Of a DNA stretch of 64,000 nt, positions 12,989-23,823 are shown piece by piece. Numbering within the stretch: the stretch's first letter is position 1; the number at the start of each line of letters is the position of its first letter. A program made the translations under genes and the position numbers. The notes under the pieces were generated by a model that had not been told where the DNA came from, did not search any database, and worked only from the letters and a program-made list of their open reading frames with translations. This stretch comes from Mansonella perstans (lineage: Eukaryota; Nematoda; Chromadorea; Rhabditida; Onchocercidae), in the NCBI GenBank assembly GCA_037074765.1, contig JBAMDO010000079.1, positions 150,071 to 214,070 on the forward strand. The letters are read 5' to 3'.

Positions 12989-14189
12989 AATGTCATTCAT
13001 GTTCTCATTATCATAAAATATTCCTAGATACTAGATAGTGTAGAAATAAATTCTTAAGAAGGTATTATATATCTATCCAAAATATATCCATGGTGCATCT
13101 ACCGTACCGACAAAACGTTATATTTCTAAATGGCAGTCTTCTTAATATTTTGATTTTGGAATGCTATCGAAAGGTATCAACATAAATACTTAATTGAAAT
13201 TAAAAATAAACCGTAAGAATTTACTGGATATCATACAACTATTTGCCATATGTAAATGGTGAAATAGTAAATAATGCAACAAATCAATTTGCCAATAGTT
13301 TCAAATTTTATTTTCACTCAGTCAAATATCATAAATTCAAAAAAAATTAAATTAAAGCACAGATTATTCAAAACCGCTAATTTATACATCTGGAAAAAAA
13401 CGAGCTCATTTTAGACAAAACAAAAAATAGATTCATCACTTAAGCCTGATATCGGAAATATACAGAAAATATACTAGCTAAAAAAACCGGATCTAGGACA
13501 TTTGGACATAACTGGTACAGTTTGGAAAATCATAAATAATCATAAGAACTCACTGGAAGCAGGAAACGTAATTATTTTTCATATACAATTAAAAGAAGAA
13601 TAGCACTGGTAAAATGTATCTGATTCGATAACAAAGCAAACATTTCGCGCCAATTCATTAAATCTTTGCAAAAGCCAAAAACTGTTCATATAATTAGAAA
13701 CAAAAAACAGAACAAACTTACTGTAAATTCAAAACAGTTAACAAAATATTTGCAGCAATTTGATAAGTAAAAATGTATGCATTAGGGCAGAAACGATAAT
13801 ATTACCGAATAATTGGCAAATAAATAATCCATAAAACAAAAATGAGATCGAAAATGTCTGAAAATAAAGCAATTAGGCCAGTGGAGTCACTATAAAATTT
13901 AAATACTTGCGATTTAATTATATGAAAAACAATCGATGAATGGTAGACCACGATACTGGAAAAGCTACGCTTTTACATAACATCGAAGTATCCTAACTGG
14001 CTGGGTATCTCGCCATTCCAGGAATCCTTTCTTCCCCAATTTCTTTTATGGGCTGTCGATAAGATAATAAGCAAAAAGTAATAGGAAACATATGGAATTG
14101 TCACAACTTGAAAGAAGAAATAAAAATCCCACACAAACATCTATAAAAATAAAAATATATCATTGCTTGAGCAAATAATGAGCAAATAA

Positions 14190-14229
14190 TAAGTGTTTCA
14201 GGCAGCTTATTTACTGCCTGAAACACTTA
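14190..14229. repeat. Perfect hairpin, 16-bp stem and 8-nt loop
   Basis: TAAGTGTTTCAGGCAG at 14190-14205 pairs exactly with CTGCCTGAAACACTTA at 14214-14229. It lies downstream of KMT5A in the intergenic spacer. It could be the remnant of a small inverted-repeat transposon or a structured RNA; nothing in the sequence decides between these. Confidence 0.85.
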
Positions 14230-14651
14230 CTGCTTGTAAGTTTGCTAAATGATATAATGATCTAGAAATAAAGCAGTTTAAGTGAATCACCAGACTCGAA
14301 AACACCTATATTTCAATTTGATGCATGACATAATTTAGTAAACATACTGTCAATTTTAGCACCGTAAAAATGGGAACCGATGAGATCACAAATATATATT
14401 GACGGAAAACAACTTCTGAGGGATACCTATCAATGATAATTGCAACACTGTAAAGAAAAAAAGAAGAATAGCAACAATGCAAACAATTTAATGTAAGAAC
14501 TTTGAATTAATAAATATCCAAAAAGTTTTCCTGAACTGAAATCCAACATTAAATTTATTGAGTCACTAATTTTCATTAACTTTTTAAACTGGAGCAACTT
14601 TCTGACTCGTAGAATAAGCTGAGGACTTAATAACGTAGAAACAAATAGATG

Positions 14652-17156
14652 TCAAGAATTTAGTAGCCATGGATTCCCTGCGACAGTACACGGCGTTCGG
14701 TCCCCGTAATCATAGAGCAATTCCTCACCAACATCAATGTTTCGTTTGGCGATCAATATCAAGTGTTTCGATCCATTTAGTTCGATAACCTTAACTGATT
14801 CATAATAATTGAACCTTATATCATATTGATTTGTGCATATGGCGTTGCTGATTAGAATAATGAATATAGTTTTTTATTTATTGGCGTAAATCTAATGTCA
14901 AAATTATTGCAAGATGACATAATGTGAGAGAGGTAAAATTTATGATATAACCTCAACGTTTAACATACTTTTGTCTTCAGATTCGGTCTAATCACAGAAT
15001 GATTTATCAGACGTCCTTTGTAAGGTGTTTCATCTGTAGCATCAACACAGTATTGCTTATTTTGATATTTGAAAAAATACATAAATGAGCCAATGCTATC
15101 ATCTTTCGCGTATTCACGTTCGCGAATCCTTGCCAGCCTGAGATCTATTATCTCACCTGAAACTACACGTAAGATAACAATCTTTAGAAGTCAATTTAGC
15201 ATTTTATTTTCCTACTCAATTTTCCAGTTAATTAAAATGGCCAACCAAAATAAGAGACCAAGAACGTAACTGCTCTACCACCCTAATGCAAAGAGGCACC
15301 ATCATCAAAGAGTCTAGCAAATTTGTAAATTCTAATCCAGCAAAAATGAATTGTAATGTATGCACTATTCTGCACCACACATACTCTTATTTACCTTTAT
15401 ACTCCACTACAAATTCATTCTTCTGGAAATTTCGCAAGGTGCGAATCCCACGACCTTTTTCTTCGCACTCGAAAATCTCAAGGAATTCCTCATTACTACC
15501 TGTCAAAATAGCATTTGCCATTGCATCACGCTCTTCCTGCTGCAAATACCGATAGCAAAACATGAAACAAAACTTGAAGTCCTGGAAGTGCTAATGTCTG
15601 AAACGGTCAAGTAATTTTTTAAGAAAAAATCCTTGCACCAAAAAAGTTTGAAATCTTGAATCTTCTTCCAAATAAATGCATTAAAATTTTCTGGATATTA
15701 AGAAATTACAAAAATCTAAACTCACCTCAAGCTGCTTTTCTGTTTTCCGATTGCTTCGACGAAGCGGGAAATACTCGGTGATTTTGTGAGTTGAATTATC
15801 ATCGGTTTTCTGAGTCCCTTTTCCAAGAGATCTCTCTTTTCTGAAAAAAAAAAAAAAACAATCTTGAAAAGTATTATTTATCATATTTAAAAAAAAAAAA
15901 AAAAAAAAAAACGAAATTAAAAACTGCTGTTATTTTTTGACAGTACACAATCAACCAATAATATCCGCCTCAGCATAAACAAAAGATTGAAGACATAGTT
16001 TTGGCTTCATTTATTAAGGAAAATAAATGTTTTTTAATTTCACGAAATTTAAAAGAGAAATATAACAGTTGAATAGAATGATGCAGATCAACATATATAC
16101 CTTGCCGTCTTTTTTTTGGCATTCCGAGGACCTCCACGTTTGCGATTGACTATTTTGTCAAGCATTCGATTCGGCAACGTTGGCAGTGGTAAATCCCTGA
16201 AATTAATTCATATAAAATTTACATTAGAAAAGAAAGTGAACTTTTCAATTAAACCTACGAAAAAAGAGGGCATTAAGTTGAATCATGTGCAAATCGATTA
16301 TTCCTATACAAAACTTACAGCCATTTTTTCTTCCCTCCCTTCGAGCAAAGAAATATTATTATAGCTATCTTATTTCTTTTTACAATTATAATTAATTGTC
16401 CATCAATCTAGCCGTGAAATAAATAAAATAATAAAAAAAAACCACCTACAGTGTTGAGAAATAGTTCAATAACTATTTCACACATTGAAATATGAATTCA
16501 TGCGCGAAAAAAAAGTAACCAAACAAATTTTCTCATTTATAAATTATTCACTCAATTGAAATCTCTCCTTTCAATAATATGTAATTGCGTCCCAATTATA
16601 TATTATTGAAAATCACAAGTAGCCAATAAAATTTATGTTTTATAAGTATAAAAAATTGTTAGAAACTGACCTAGATCTAGACGCTTCCAAATTTTTTTAG
16701 TACGACTAGTGAAGAAAAACATTACATGTGTTTTTGGGATTTAATGTTCAAGATTTAAAAATGATTAGCAGAATTCACTCAGCTCATACTTATTAAATAT
16801 CTAATATTTAACGACATAATCGAAAAACTTAGGGAGTGTATTTAAGACTTAATGTTTCGCATTTGTGCACGATAAAATGAGTTCAGTCATATTCCGCACA
16901 TTTGAAATAAAAGAATCTGCTGTCTAACTCTTAAGCTCATAATCGATTTAAACGATCGGAATTAAATTTAATTCTGTTCTCATACGATTACAAATCTGTA
17001 AACCAACAAACTAATCCAATAAAATCGAAATTCGGCGCAAAAAAATGAAGTAGCAAAATTTGAAAATGGCGCCGGGAAAAAATTAACTAACCGATGCAGC
17101 AGTATTGTCTGACGTTTCTCATCTGTACCATACGTGAGCCGTATAGTAATAACCAT
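14652..17156 (-). CDS. set-1: Histone H4-K20 monomethyltransferase KMT5A/PR-Set7/SET-1 (6 exons)
   Basis: SET-domain enzyme that monomethylates histone H4 lysine 20, with roles in chromosome condensation and, in nematodes, X-linked gene regulation. Minus-strand exons: 17156-17092, 16196-16101, 15840-15726, 15539-15395, 15156-14969 and 14789-14652, all in phase, giving 248 residues, close to the roughly 240 of nematode SET-1. Residues 1-90 are basic and low complexity. TEYFPLRRSNRK near 75-87 matches the conserved segment before the SET domain. Catalytic and cofactor-binding motifs are EEKGRGIR in exon 4, QYCVDAT at 175-181, GRLINHS at 188-194 and EELLYDYGD at 225-233, followed by NPWLL near the end as in the family. 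The last exon needs a TTAAG acceptor, which is slightly unusual. The first 21 residues (MVITIRLTYG) are the least certain part. Confidence 0.95.
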
Positions 17157-18320
17157 CGTTACGTTACGTTAGGTAATTTACGTGACATCGAATGATATGT
17201 ATAACTGATCACTATGAATAATTGCTATGTATCGATAAAAATTGACCCGTCATATCAACAATATCTTTCACTGCAAATCATCATATATGAAAAAAAAAAG
17301 AAACATATATCTATGAAATCCTGTAAAATTATAACGAATTCCATGCAATTATTACAAACAGCACAATTGATTAAACATCTTCCTCATATGAAACTATGAT
17401 GCATTAATGCATAATTTTGGAATTTACCAATCAATAAGATACATTCTTAACAGTGAATATTGAAAAAACAACAATCAACACATCTAACTGTTCATATGTC
17501 AAATTGTTATTTTTTCCAATCAATAATAACTGACATAAAACAATTTACTGATAACAGATGATGCAATGAATCATTCCCCACTAGTATTAACGTTATGATT
17601 TAAGTGTATAGATTATTTTTTTTTTTTTTTGATATCATTTGAGTATAAGAAGAGGGAAGTATAAATATAGTTTATTCGCTTAATATTTAAATACAGGTAA
17701 TTTCATGTTACTCATTAATAAATTTAATTAATAAATTTAGTACATTTGTACCTGTTCAATTTGATTGTAAAAATCTCACTTATTTCCTTCCATTAAAATT
17801 ACTTCAAAATTAAGTTTTCAGATAAGAAAAGAAATACGAATCATTAGGATTTTACATATATACAGAGAAGAAATACCTACAATAACCTCACGTATCACTT
17901 TTTGTAACTTAACGGAATTATATCAACGACAAATGAATTTTGCTTCATTTTGGAACACGTCCACTAGGCGCAGGGCATTATGCAACAGACGTAGTATCTG
18001 TTAAATTTTACATTGCAAAAAAAAAAATCAATCATTGTTTGCAAGTTTTTTTTTTTTCTTTGCAAATTATCCTACAAATCGATTACTTTGAGCATTTATA
18101 CATGTATCATTTAAATTTTTTGCAAAAATAACATTAATTCAATGCATGCAATATTTCATTCTACATCTTTTCCTATATTATTATCATTTCATGCATCATT
18201 AAATTATACAAAAATTTCAATTGTAACTTGCATGCAATGCAAAAAATTATTATTATATATACTAGCAAGCATTTAATAATTTGCAATAGCATCTGCACAT
18301 CTGCACCTTTTAATTATAAA
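17157..18320. other. Intergenic, no gene seen
   Basis: AT-rich sequence upstream of KMT5A. It contains a T-run near 17618-17631 and no open frame with recognisable coding features. The KMT5A promoter should lie at its left edge, but no TATA box or other element stands out. Confidence 0.5.
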
Positions 18321-18682
18321 CCAATCAATCAGTATGTGCAAGATGCTATCACGGATGCTTGGCCAATTCAAACTAATCAATCAGTACGTGCAAGATGCTA
18401 TCACGGATGCTTGGCCAATTCAAACCAATTAATCAGTACATGCAAAATCCCATCACGAATGCTTAGCCACTTCAAACCAATCAATCAGTACATGCAAGAT
18501 GCTATCACGGATGCTTGGCCAATTCAAACCAATCAATCAGTACGTGCAAGATGCTATCACGGATGCTTGGCCAATTCAAACCATTTAATCAGTACATGCA
18601 AAATCCTATCACGAATGCTTGGCCAATTCAAACCATTCAATTAGTACATGCAAGATACAATCACGAATGCTTGGCCAATTCA
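18321..18682. repeat. 52-bp tandem repeat, about 7 copies with a 3-unit higher-order pattern
   Basis: The word CAGTA or its variant recurs at 18330, 18382, 18434, 18486, 18538, 18590 and 18642, exactly 52 bp apart. Each unit contains TGCAAGATGCTATCACGGATGC or a variant and ends with GGCCAATTCAAACC. Units 1-3 resemble units 4-6 in their variant bases: ATGCTATC, ATGCTATC, then ATCCCATC or ATCCTATC. This shows a 156-bp higher-order repeat. Because 156 is divisible by three, a long open frame crosses the array, but it is a by-product of the repeat. Confidence 0.93.
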
Positions 18683-21016
18683 TTTGTGGAATTTTTTCAC
18701 GCTTCGATTTGTTGAATTTTTTCACGCTTCGAATTTTTTCAACGTACATTCATTCCTTTCTTTTTGATTCTTTCAGGATTGCTAAGTTTTTCAGTTTTTC
18801 ATGAGCAATGGAGAGAGAGAAAACTGGAAAAGATTTAGAACTGATACAAAGATAACGCACATTGTTCATTTGTACATTTAATTAGTTCATATTTTCAATC
18901 AGAATTTTTTTTTTTACAATTAAATTTAAAAAGATTTTCAAAATTTTTTTCCCTCCGTGAATATTCATTTGTGTTTTCGTTTCCTTCCATTCGCATTTTG
19001 TTGTGAAATTTTCTGAAATGACTAATTCAAAGAGCAAATTGAAAGAGTTCATTGAAATTTAAATGAAATTGGATAAAACTGCAAATGGGAGAAGGGTACA
19101 AAGGGATAACAGCAATTGATTATGATTTATGAAGTTCAAATAGCCATTCGTCAAAACATTTAAAAAATAATGAAGAAAAAGATAGCACGAAAATTGAAAA
19201 AGAGAGTAAAGTACGAAAATGAATTTAGCAAAAGAAGATGTAAATGAAAAATAATTTAAAACAAAAAAAAAAAAAAAAAGAAAAACACTGTTGCTTCATA
19301 AGCTAATTGATAGAGAGGAAGAGAAAGTAAGAGAAAAAGAAAATGAAATTAAAAATTATTTTGAGCGCTAATAGCATGCATTAAAATGCAGTTATAATTT
19401 AAATCAACTTTATGATCTAAAAATTTACTAAAAATAGCTCACTTTTTTTTTCCAGTTTTCCAGCTCATATTTTATTATGAAATTGTAAAAATTTTAATTA
19501 AATTGTGTTATTTAAAATTTCATTTAAAATGGAAATGCTTTTTTCAATGCAGTTGTCAACTGATGTTTTTTTGCATTGCTTTTTGTTTGACAATGAGAAG
19601 GAAATGTGAATGAGATAATGAGAAATGCATAAGAAAAGTATGGAACTTTGAAAGAGAAATGAAAAACGGCAATTAAATTTTAATTTAGATGGAAAAATTA
19701 AAGAGAAAGGTGAACAACTATATGGGGCAATGTCACTTTTTCTTTCTTGTCACAGGCAATGGAATCTACGACGATATTCTCCACTGGTAAATTTAATCAG
19801 CCATATCATCAGTACCCACATAAATTCCATTCCATATTTCGGCAGATTCTTTAACCATAGTAATCCAGTTACTTGCATTTCTTTGTTTTTTGTATCTCCC
19901 AAATATTATCAGGAATTGTGTATGTATGTGTGTGTGTGTGTGTGTGTATCTGTGTGTATGCGTACGTATGCATGTGTGTCTTTATATCAGAGAACAATTA
20001 AAAATTTCTCATCGAAAAGCAGTGGAAAATCTGAATTTGATGATAAATGACCACTGTTCACCCTACTATGTCATCTTGATATCTTGTAAGTTGGCCAAGC
20101 AAGGGTAGGATGGCCAAACAAAGGTAGGATGACAATTGGAATGAGAAAACTTTCAGAATCCTGATCAGAATTCCTGATAGAAACCCTATTATTTCGATAA
20201 TATTGCATCTTTTCTTTGAATGTAGCAGTCAACAGAGAGTTGATGGATAAAAAAACGATAGAATGTCAAGGTCATCAGCCATATGTATCACTAAAACAGT
20301 CCACGACGTATTGTGCCAAGCGGGATCTCGTTTCAGCTGCTCAGTTACTGAATGCAGTACTTCGGAATACTTCACATATATTCTGTCCAGCCAATTATTT
20401 ATAAGTCTCAAGAAGAGTTGAATTAATACCATGGCTATCAGTAAAACTCTTCATGCTTGATAACTGTCTCAACATGATGAATTCTTGAAATGCTTCTTTC
20501 CCTCGGGAATATCCAGTCTTTTTTATCAGCGCATTTTTTGCTTGAATACTTGTATGAGGAAAAAAAAGCATTTTGCTATCTTAGACAGTTGGTCCCCAGA
20601 CTTTTTCTGTTAAAGTATACATCCATCTTGATCTCTTGCAGCATAATGCTTTGACCCTTGTTTTTTTCTGCTAAAGTATACATCTACCTTGACCCCTTGA
20701 AGCATAATACTTTGACCTTTTCAACTTACAGAAACATAGAAAAGGTTTATCACACAGAAAAACTTGGATGAAAATGAATAATGAACAGACAGACAGGTAC
20801 ATGAACACATAAATCACATATACACACATACACGTAGGAAAAAGAAAATAGTGGACATACGTCGGAAAGTGATAAACAGATATATACATCTACATTTTAA
20901 ACAGATATATGCATATAAATGTGGAACGTGGAGATATATCTGGTAGGGGTAGACAGACATACATATTTCACAAGAAACACACGTCTGAACGATTAACCAA
21001 GGCGATATAAGCGTAG
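18683..21016. other. Intergenic, low-complexity, no supported gene
   Basis: The stretch holds a TG/TATG microsatellite at 19921-19980 and a two-copy tandem repeat of about 61 bp near 20601-20720. A segment at about 20200-20480 has balanced base composition and open frames on both strands but no recognisable family. It could be a decayed mobile-element fragment; no conserved motif supports that. Confidence 0.45.
20601..20720. repeat. Two-copy tandem repeat of about 61 bp
   Basis: The segment containing AAAGTATACATC, then CTTGA and GCATAAT, is repeated with several substitutions: CTGTTAAAG starts at 20607 and CTGCTAAAG at 20668. It is a diverged local duplication. Confidence 0.7.
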
Positions 21017-21335
21017 TAGTAATACGTATACCGATGTCACGTGCACATCTTCTTGCAGCGATGTAGCAACACGTGTGCCGATTTCAGGTACGTGTCATGT
21101 TGCAGCAATGTAGCAATACGTGTGCCGGTGTTACGTACGTATCATCTTGCAGCATGCTAATGTCACGTGCGTATCATGTTGCAACAATATAGCAATACGT
21201 GTGCCAATGTCACGTGCATATCATGTTGCAGCAATGTAGCAGTACGTGTGCCAATATCACGTGCATATCATGTTGCTGCGATGTAGCAATACGTGTGCCA
21301 ATGTCACGTGCGTATCATGTTGCAGCGATGTGTAG
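21017..21335. repeat. 47-bp tandem array dense in ACGTG/CACGTG sites
   Basis: About seven diverged units are seen; the last three start 47 bp apart (21207, 21254, 21301). Each unit carries TGTTGCAGC, ATGTAGCA, TACGTGTGCC and TGTCACGTGC or variants. I count about a dozen ACGTG cores within 320 bp, roughly half of them inside CACGTG. ACGTG is the core bound by HIF-type bHLH-PAS factors and CACGTG by MYC/MAX-type bHLH factors. The array lies about 185 bp upstream of a TATA box. Confidence 0.8.
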
Positions 21336-21439
21336 TGCAGTTAAATGACAATATAAAGATATGATTAAATGATAATACAACGATATAATGAAAGAAAGAT
21401 GTAAAAAACAATGATAAATAGAACAACATTTATTCAATA

Positions 21440-21720
21440 GTTCCATCTTTAAAAATGAGCCAGAATGCAGCGCTGCAGTGTTGATGGGGCGGCGCGATGC
21501 AGCGTGCGCGACAGTGTGGTATAAAAGGCGACGAGAGAGAAACGACCGAGCGAGTTTTCTTTTATGTCACATCTCACACTCTTCGGATTCGGTGGGCTCT
21601 GCTGTGTAGCTGTTGCAGCGCTCTATTTGTGGCTTGTCGAGGATATGGTGTTGGTCTCGACAGGATATTTCCTGTTGGCAGGGCGCCAAATCTAGTATGG
21701 ACAAGTTTATAAAATGTGAT
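21440..21720 (+). promoter_or_regulatory. GC-rich TATA-box block, possible core promoter or LTR remnant
   Basis: In AT-rich surroundings this stretch is GC-rich and contains GGTATAAAAGGCG at 21519-21531, followed by GAGAGAAACGACCGAGCGAG. It lies about 2.3 kb upstream of the SBNO start in the same orientation and directly after the 47-bp array. It could be the core promoter of SBNO or of a non-coding transcript, or the remnant of an LTR: CAGGGCGCCAAATC near 21680-21693 might be near a primer-binding site, though no pol or gag reading frame follows. Sequence alone does not decide. Confidence 0.5.
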
Positions 21721-22850
21721 GATGTTTGATGTGAAGCAATTTAGTGTAAGTGCATCGAAGTTTGATGCTTAAAGTTGTAAAAAGATTTGAAAAGGAAAGG
21801 AGGAAGAGAAGTTGACAATGAGATTAGTAAGAACATAATTCAATTTGTTGATAATTATTCAATAATTAATAAAGAAAAGAACAACAAAAGAGATGAGAAA
21901 TTTTAGTTCATGAATTAGTTCAAAATTTTGAATTGTATAAATACGGGTCGAGGTTAAAGGTTTTCACAATTGGGTTACCACTTCATAAATATTTTTGTTT
22001 ATGGACAGAATGAATGATGCAAATGAAGAGAGGAGAGATAGGAAGAGATGGTAGTAAATTAAATTTCAAATAAATGATTATTAATAAAGAGGAGAGTGGG
22101 AAATGTAGTGTTTACTGCTTAATCATATGACTAATGTAGTAGTTTATGTCGAAAAGATATAATCTCAAGAAGATTGGTGGTCAAAGTTCAAAGGTTACCA
22201 GCCTTATGTAATTTGCATACATAATTACAGGTAAAGTAAAAAGGTAAAGTTGAAGGAATTTAACGAATTGAGGCCAACATTTTGCCTTTTTTAATGAGCA
22301 TAAAAAAAAAATTAATAATTATTTATGTAAGTAATATGCACTTTGATATTATCCATTAGTTTATATCTAAAATAAACATATACTTTGTCTAAACATAAAC
22401 ATATACTTTGATTGTTAAGAGTAAGTTAGTTAGAATTCAATGCAATATTGAATTTATTTCAGCCTACATCAATGAATAGGCCCATTAAGTGAGAGGAAAA
22501 AAGAAGGAAAGAATGAATAGCATGGAAATGAAAAACATATTTAGAATGAAATTCATATATAAATTTAATAGTAAAGATGTTAAATTTTTCTTTTCTAATA
22601 CAATTTTTAAATATTTTAAATAGTTGGCATTTTTTCTAAAAATTCTTAACATTAATTTGCATATGAAAAGGAAGACTGATAAAAAAAAAATATAAAAATT
22701 GAATATTTGAATGAAACGATTATCGATTGACACAACCCGCATTTCTCATTCTTATACTCTCCCATGTTGATAGAAATGAGGAAACTATCCTCCTCCATCA
22801 GCATAATTTTGCTCAAGTAGCCATTATCGTTATAAGTGTTTGTGTCTGTC

Positions 22851-22881
<31 letters not shown>

Positions 22882-23804
22882 GTGTGTGTGTACGTGTTAA
22901 AAAGTGGCCTTGTATATCTGTCCATTCTTCAGAATTTAATATTATTTATATTTGGCCAGATAACTTATATCTTCATGCATTTTATGTAAATTGTAACTTT
23001 TGAATTATATATTTGAAATTCATTTACTATTCCTGTATGAATAATAATTTGACTGAAATGAGATGAGCAAAATGGAAATGTAAGTATATTCATTTCAGTG
23101 AAATTTATATTGCAATGAAATTTGAATTAATATTTTGAATCTAAAATTGATTACTTGTAATTCTTTCATCTAACATTTCAACATTTTCTTTTTTTTTTTT
23201 TAAAAGAACCATAGCCTTATTGAGCTAATTAATTGTTGCATAAAATCTCACTCTATTTTTTTTAAAATTTCCTTCTATATTATAACAAATTTGTTTGTTT
23301 CATTTTGATAATTGGTTTGTTAAATTTTTGTAGATTGTTTTTTCTTGCTTTTGTAATTTTTAAGCATTCTATTTTAATTGTGAATGAATATTTTTTGAAA
23401 TTAGCATTTGTTAGTAAATGAAATAACTGATTTAGTGATGTATTAAGCATAAGTATAATATAGACATATTGACATATTAGCTATGAGTAAGTAATATGTG
23501 CACATTAATCTTTAAGCGAAAGTGTCATATGTACTAAATAAGCGACCATGTAATGATAAATGTTAGGTATTGTTGACACATAGGTCAGTAGAACATGAAA
23601 GAGGACGAGAGATATGTGTTAAATATACATTTATTGTTTTGGTAAATGATTAACATTGATGGCCTTTCACTTATTTAGTGACCTGTCGCATTTGAGAACG
23701 CATTATATTTGCCGTATTCGCATCGTTATAGAAAAATTTTTCTCCTTTTAAATTCGGAAAAGTTTACAGCATTTTCAAAAGATTATATGATTTGATTTTA
23801 TTAT
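21721..23804. other. Intergenic stretch upstream of SBNO
   Basis: AT-rich sequence with a TG microsatellite at 22841-22895 (TG units broken by one CG and ending TACGTG). No supported coding exon was seen. It may be an outron or 5' leader intron of SBNO. Confidence 0.5.
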
Positions 23805-23823
23805 TTATAGGGCTCATATACGA
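23805..23823 (+). promoter_or_regulatory. Probable trans-splice or 5' UTR acceptor of SBNO
   Basis: TTATTTATAG ends at 23810, 13 bp before the ATG at 23824. In nematodes an acceptor so close before the start codon usually receives the spliced leader. A conventional 5' UTR intron from the TATA block at 21521 is the alternative. Confidence 0.5.

Larger units (their letters stand above)
12286..14651. other. Intergenic spacer between AVL9 and KMT5A
   Basis: About 2.4 kb of AT-rich DNA separates two genes transcribed in the same (minus) direction. It holds a long AT palindrome, a pair of 93-bp direct repeats and a 16-bp-stem hairpin, listed separately. An AATAAA on the minus strand at 14553-14558, about 95 bp after the KMT5A stop, is a plausible poly(A) signal. 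No coding exon was recognised. Confidence 0.6.

Noticed and set aside
18228..18715. Open frames of 138 and 66 codons over the 52-bp repeats
   Set aside because: The frames exist only because three 52-bp units make 156 bp, a multiple of three; the same word is read in all three frames, which real proteins do not show.
19730..20108. Two overlapping Cys/Val-rich open frames
   Set aside because: They are translations of the TG microsatellite and its flanks.
20216..20432. Open frames on both strands in a balanced-composition segment
   Set aside because: I could not find a reverse transcriptase, integrase, protease or gag motif; calling it a retroelement would be a guess.
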